NCBI GenBank assembly: GCA_048213135.1
Contig: AFZH01018780.1
Span: 1 to 32,935 of the forward strand
Direction of reading: 5' to 3'
Origin: Reclinomonas americana ATCC 50394
Taxonomy: Eukaryota > Jakobida > Jakobea > Jakobida
DNA: 32,935 nucleotides
Made by a program: the position numbers and the translations under genes. Under the pieces are notes generated by a model. That model searched no databases. It saw nothing but the letters and a program-made list of their open reading frames with translations, and had not been told where the DNA came from. Positions 30,929 through 32,935 of this stretch are shown one piece after another (the stretch's first letter is position 1; the number at the start of each line of letters is the position of its first letter).

Positions 30929-31210
30929 ATGGAGAAGAGGAGTCTGGAGGTGCGTCCATGGGTGCTTCCACGCTACCGACTGGCCACCAAGTTCGCCTTT
31001 GTGTCGGCGGCGTTGGTGTGCGGCCACCAACTCGGCATCTACCTCGGCGAGTACTACGTGCAAGACAAGATGCGCAAGCAGGAGGAGCGGCAGCGCGGTG
31101 CAGCGAGTTGCGTGTGTGCACTGGGAGTGGACGCGAGAGTGGGGAGACTCACACGTTGTCTCTGTGTGTGTTTGTGTGTGCAAACAGCGTCGCCTCCATC
31201 TTCATCATAA
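30929..31210 (+). CDS. small single-pass membrane protein (about 66 aa)
   Basis: The ATG at 30929 opens RPWVLPRYRLATKFAFVSAA, followed by a short hydrophobic span (about residues 21-43) and a highly charged DKMRKQEERQR tail. That is the layout of many small mitochondrial inner-membrane or ER accessory proteins. A GTTGCG donor at 31107 and a CAG acceptor at 31187 give an 81-nt intron and an end reading TSPPSSS. The intron is frame-neutral and stop-free, so a 93-aa unspliced form is equally open. A third possibility is splicing from a phase-0 GTGTGT donor at 31113 into the Cys/His/Pro exon at 31399, joining this to the next entry. Family not recognised. Confidence 0.5.
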   Translation: MEKRSLEVRPWVLPRYRLATKFAFVSAALVCGHQLGIYLGEYYVQDKMRKQEERQRGAASCVCALGVDARVGRLTRCLCVCLCVQTASPPSSS

Positions 31211-31271
31211 TGAATGCTCGTTCCTCGTAGAGACATGCCACGTTCTGCTGCAGAGAGTGAGAGCAACAGAG

Positions 31272-31338
31272 GGTTGCACACACACACACGCACGCACACA
31301 AACACGCATGCACACACACACACACACGCACGCACATT
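31272..31338. repeat. imperfect (CA)n/(CGCA)n tract
   Basis: About 67 bp of alternating CA with CG and TG steps between the two small frames. It is either intergenic or intronic, depending on whether the two frames form one gene. Confidence 0.85.
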
Positions 31339-31388
31339 CATCCACGAAATTTGGCCTCCCTGCGCCCCACACGTTCACACATTCTTCC

Positions 31389-31574
31389 ATGAGCGATCAG
31401 CAGCTGCCTAAGCCCGAGCGCGACTGGACGTGCATCCATCGTCCCAACCCAGCCTACAACAAGGAGACGGAGGAGAGTGTGGAGAAGGTAGCGGAGGCAG
31501 TCCTCGCGGATGCGGCACTGGCGCCTCAGTGGGGGTGCATTCACCGCCCGTGCCCGCCGCCCGACAAAGAGTGA
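31389..31574 (+). CDS. small acidic protein with two W-x-C-I-H-R-P-x-P motifs (61 aa)
   Basis: An intronless frame from the ATG at 31389. It holds an internal duplication: DWTCIHRPNP near residue 12 and QWGCIHRPCP near residue 48, separated by an acidic, helix-prone segment (ETEESVEKVAEAVLADA). The identical spacing of Trp, Cys, His and Pro in the two copies argues that this frame is translated. It could be a complete protein or the last exon of the gene starting at 30929. Paired Cys/His suggest metal binding or redox pairing, but this is inference. Family not recognised. Confidence 0.5.
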   Translation: MSDQQLPKPERDWTCIHRPNPAYNKETEESVEKVAEAVLADAALAPQWGCIHRPCPPPDKE

Positions 31575-32935
31575 TGTGTGTCTGTGTGTGAAAGAGAGAA
31601 AAGAGAAAAAGGAGAGAGACTGTCGATGATCTCTTGTGGATGAATGTTGTTGAGTTTGTTGTTGTTGTTGTTCGTGTAGTTGGGTAAACACCATTCGCTG
31701 TTGCTGTTGCTTTGAGTCGTTGTTGTATGGAGAGTTGTCTGTGGCGTGGGATGGAGAGTTGTCTGTGGCGGCGTGACGGTTGAGCTCTTGCAGTGGCCGT
31801 TACTATCGTTCGTGCTTGTTTGTGTGGATCATGTCGCTGGAGAGGCGACCCGTGCTCCTCCATGGACATGCATGCGTAGAGGTCGATCGGCCTCGGTTGG
31901 CGTGCCAGGCAGCGCACCACCATGAGGTTCGCAACATAGGTCGATATCGAGATTTGTGTGCTCCGCAGAGAAGCATGCCTGTCTTCGCCTTGTCAGTTAG
32001 CGCTCGCTGCTGGTCTTGCCACATGTGGCACACTGTGGCGGACAAGTGCAGCGTGCAGAGCGGCCACGGAGCAAGCGAGAGCGCACGCATATGCGCACCG
32101 ATTGGTTCACTGTCTCGTCTTCTCTCTCTCCAGCTTTCTGGAGGTGAGGCCTGCTACTTGTACGGCTCGACGACTCCATGAGCACACGTGGCTCGATGGT
32201 GCTGGTTGCACTATCTTTGCGACGTGATATCAAGAAACCATCAAATTCGGCCACGTAATTTAATCCCCCAGCACTGAGCTCACCTGTCTCCTCGCGCGCA
32301 GCTACGGCCCAACTACACACGCCACCACACTTTGCCACCACTCGTAGTACACAGAAGAGGATCAAAGGACAGCGATATACTGTAATCCACTGGTCAACCA
32401 CGTTATGCGGTGAAGATCGCAGTTCTCGACTTGTTCGGAGCTCCGAGAGCGAACACACACACACAAGGAACCTGCTGCTGCCTCAAGATTGGTGTCTGTA
32501 TTGAAGTTTTGGATACGGTTGAACTTGGTCATCAAGATGGCTGTTGCTTGTTTGTTGGTGAATGAATTTGTTGTTGTTGCGTATGGCAGCGCTGCAATTG
32601 CAATGCAGCGATGCAGTGATTGCTTATTCTGATCGATGCATCCCTCCCTGTCACGTCTTTTGCACACTAGAAAGCTGCACGTAAGCCCCATTTTACCTTT
32701 TTGTGTTCTTGCTTGTTGCCAAATTGGGACGAATGCATTCCGCGGTATTCCGAGATGCACCGCATCTCATAGCCCCGTCGTGCAGTCACTCAAGCGCAGC
32801 GTGGAGAGAAGCTCGTGCGTGTGGGAGGGAAAAGGTGCAATTCCTCTCGCCTCACCTCCACTCACTCTCCCTCACCCTCGCGCACACACGCATGCCTTAA
32901 CATGACACACAGTGCGTCAACAAGTATGTCTGCGA
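31575..32935. other. terminal 1.36 kb without a convincing gene
   Basis: It begins with GTT-rich sequence (31645-31680) and a 20-bp direct repeat (31727-31746 and 31751-31770). It then becomes more A/T-rich than the rest of the window (about 32200-32750), consistent with intergenic DNA. A minus-strand stretch near 32120-32300 (frame with LNYVAEFDGFLIS) could be an exon of a gene beyond the window, but support is weak. No tRNA B-box or other RNA signature was seen. Confidence 0.5.
31727..31770. repeat. 20-bp direct repeat, period 24
   Basis: ATGGAGAGTTGTCTGTGGCG occurs at 31727-31746 and again at 31751-31770, separated by four bases. Confidence 0.9.

Overview
The window is nuclear DNA from an intron-dense, compact unicellular eukaryote. 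I reconstructed about 124 spliceosomal introns, mostly 50-80 nt, in nine protein genes. Reading frames carry through every junction of the eight complete or mostly complete genes. Intergenic gaps range from 56 bp to about 1.4 kb, and (GA)n, (CA)n and (CT)n tracts are common in introns and spacers. The lineage cannot be fixed from this sequence alone. The content (kinesin-3, vesicular CLC, BLM10/PA200, GT61, SCP-type phosphatase) is ordinary eukaryotic housekeeping and fits a free-living protist. There is no sign of an organelle, a virus or an integrated element.

Layout. 1-779 (minus): 5' part of a secreted glycine-rich protein running off the left edge. 1788-3795 (minus): GT61-like type II glycosyltransferase. 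3852-8309 (plus): CLC-7-like chloride/proton exchanger with CBS domains, starting only 56 bp from the divergent GT61 start. 8388-15838 (plus): kinesin-3 motor with a Ser/Pro-rich N-terminal extension, FHA domain, C2-like region, coiled coil and a C-terminal CaaX box. 15941-17064 (minus): SCP/FCP1-like HAD phosphatase. 17538-18313 (minus): single-pass membrane or secreted orphan. 18776-29039 (plus): proteasome activator BLM10/PA200 in 49 exons. 29258-30837 (plus): UBZ4-type zinc-finger Pro/Gln-rich protein with tandemly duplicated 42-nt exons. 30929-31210 and 31389-31574 (plus): two very small proteins. The last 1.36 kb shows no convincing gene.

The genes do not form an obvious pathway. GT61, CLC and kinesin-3 all serve the secretory or endolysosomal system, and BLM10 and the UBZ4 protein both touch the ubiquitin-proteasome system, but the clustering may be chance.

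The most unusual signals are: a recurrent second class of 5' splice site, GTTGCG(T), used by about one intron in five and explicable as a one-nucleotide bulge of the common GTGCGT donor; a kinesin-3 that appears to carry a prenyl anchor in place of a lipid-binding domain; a CLC with altered filter motifs (GGGIP and GPEAP); and a run of symmetric duplicated exons. All gene models are hand-built from splice signals, phase and family conservation. No search or transcript evidence was available.
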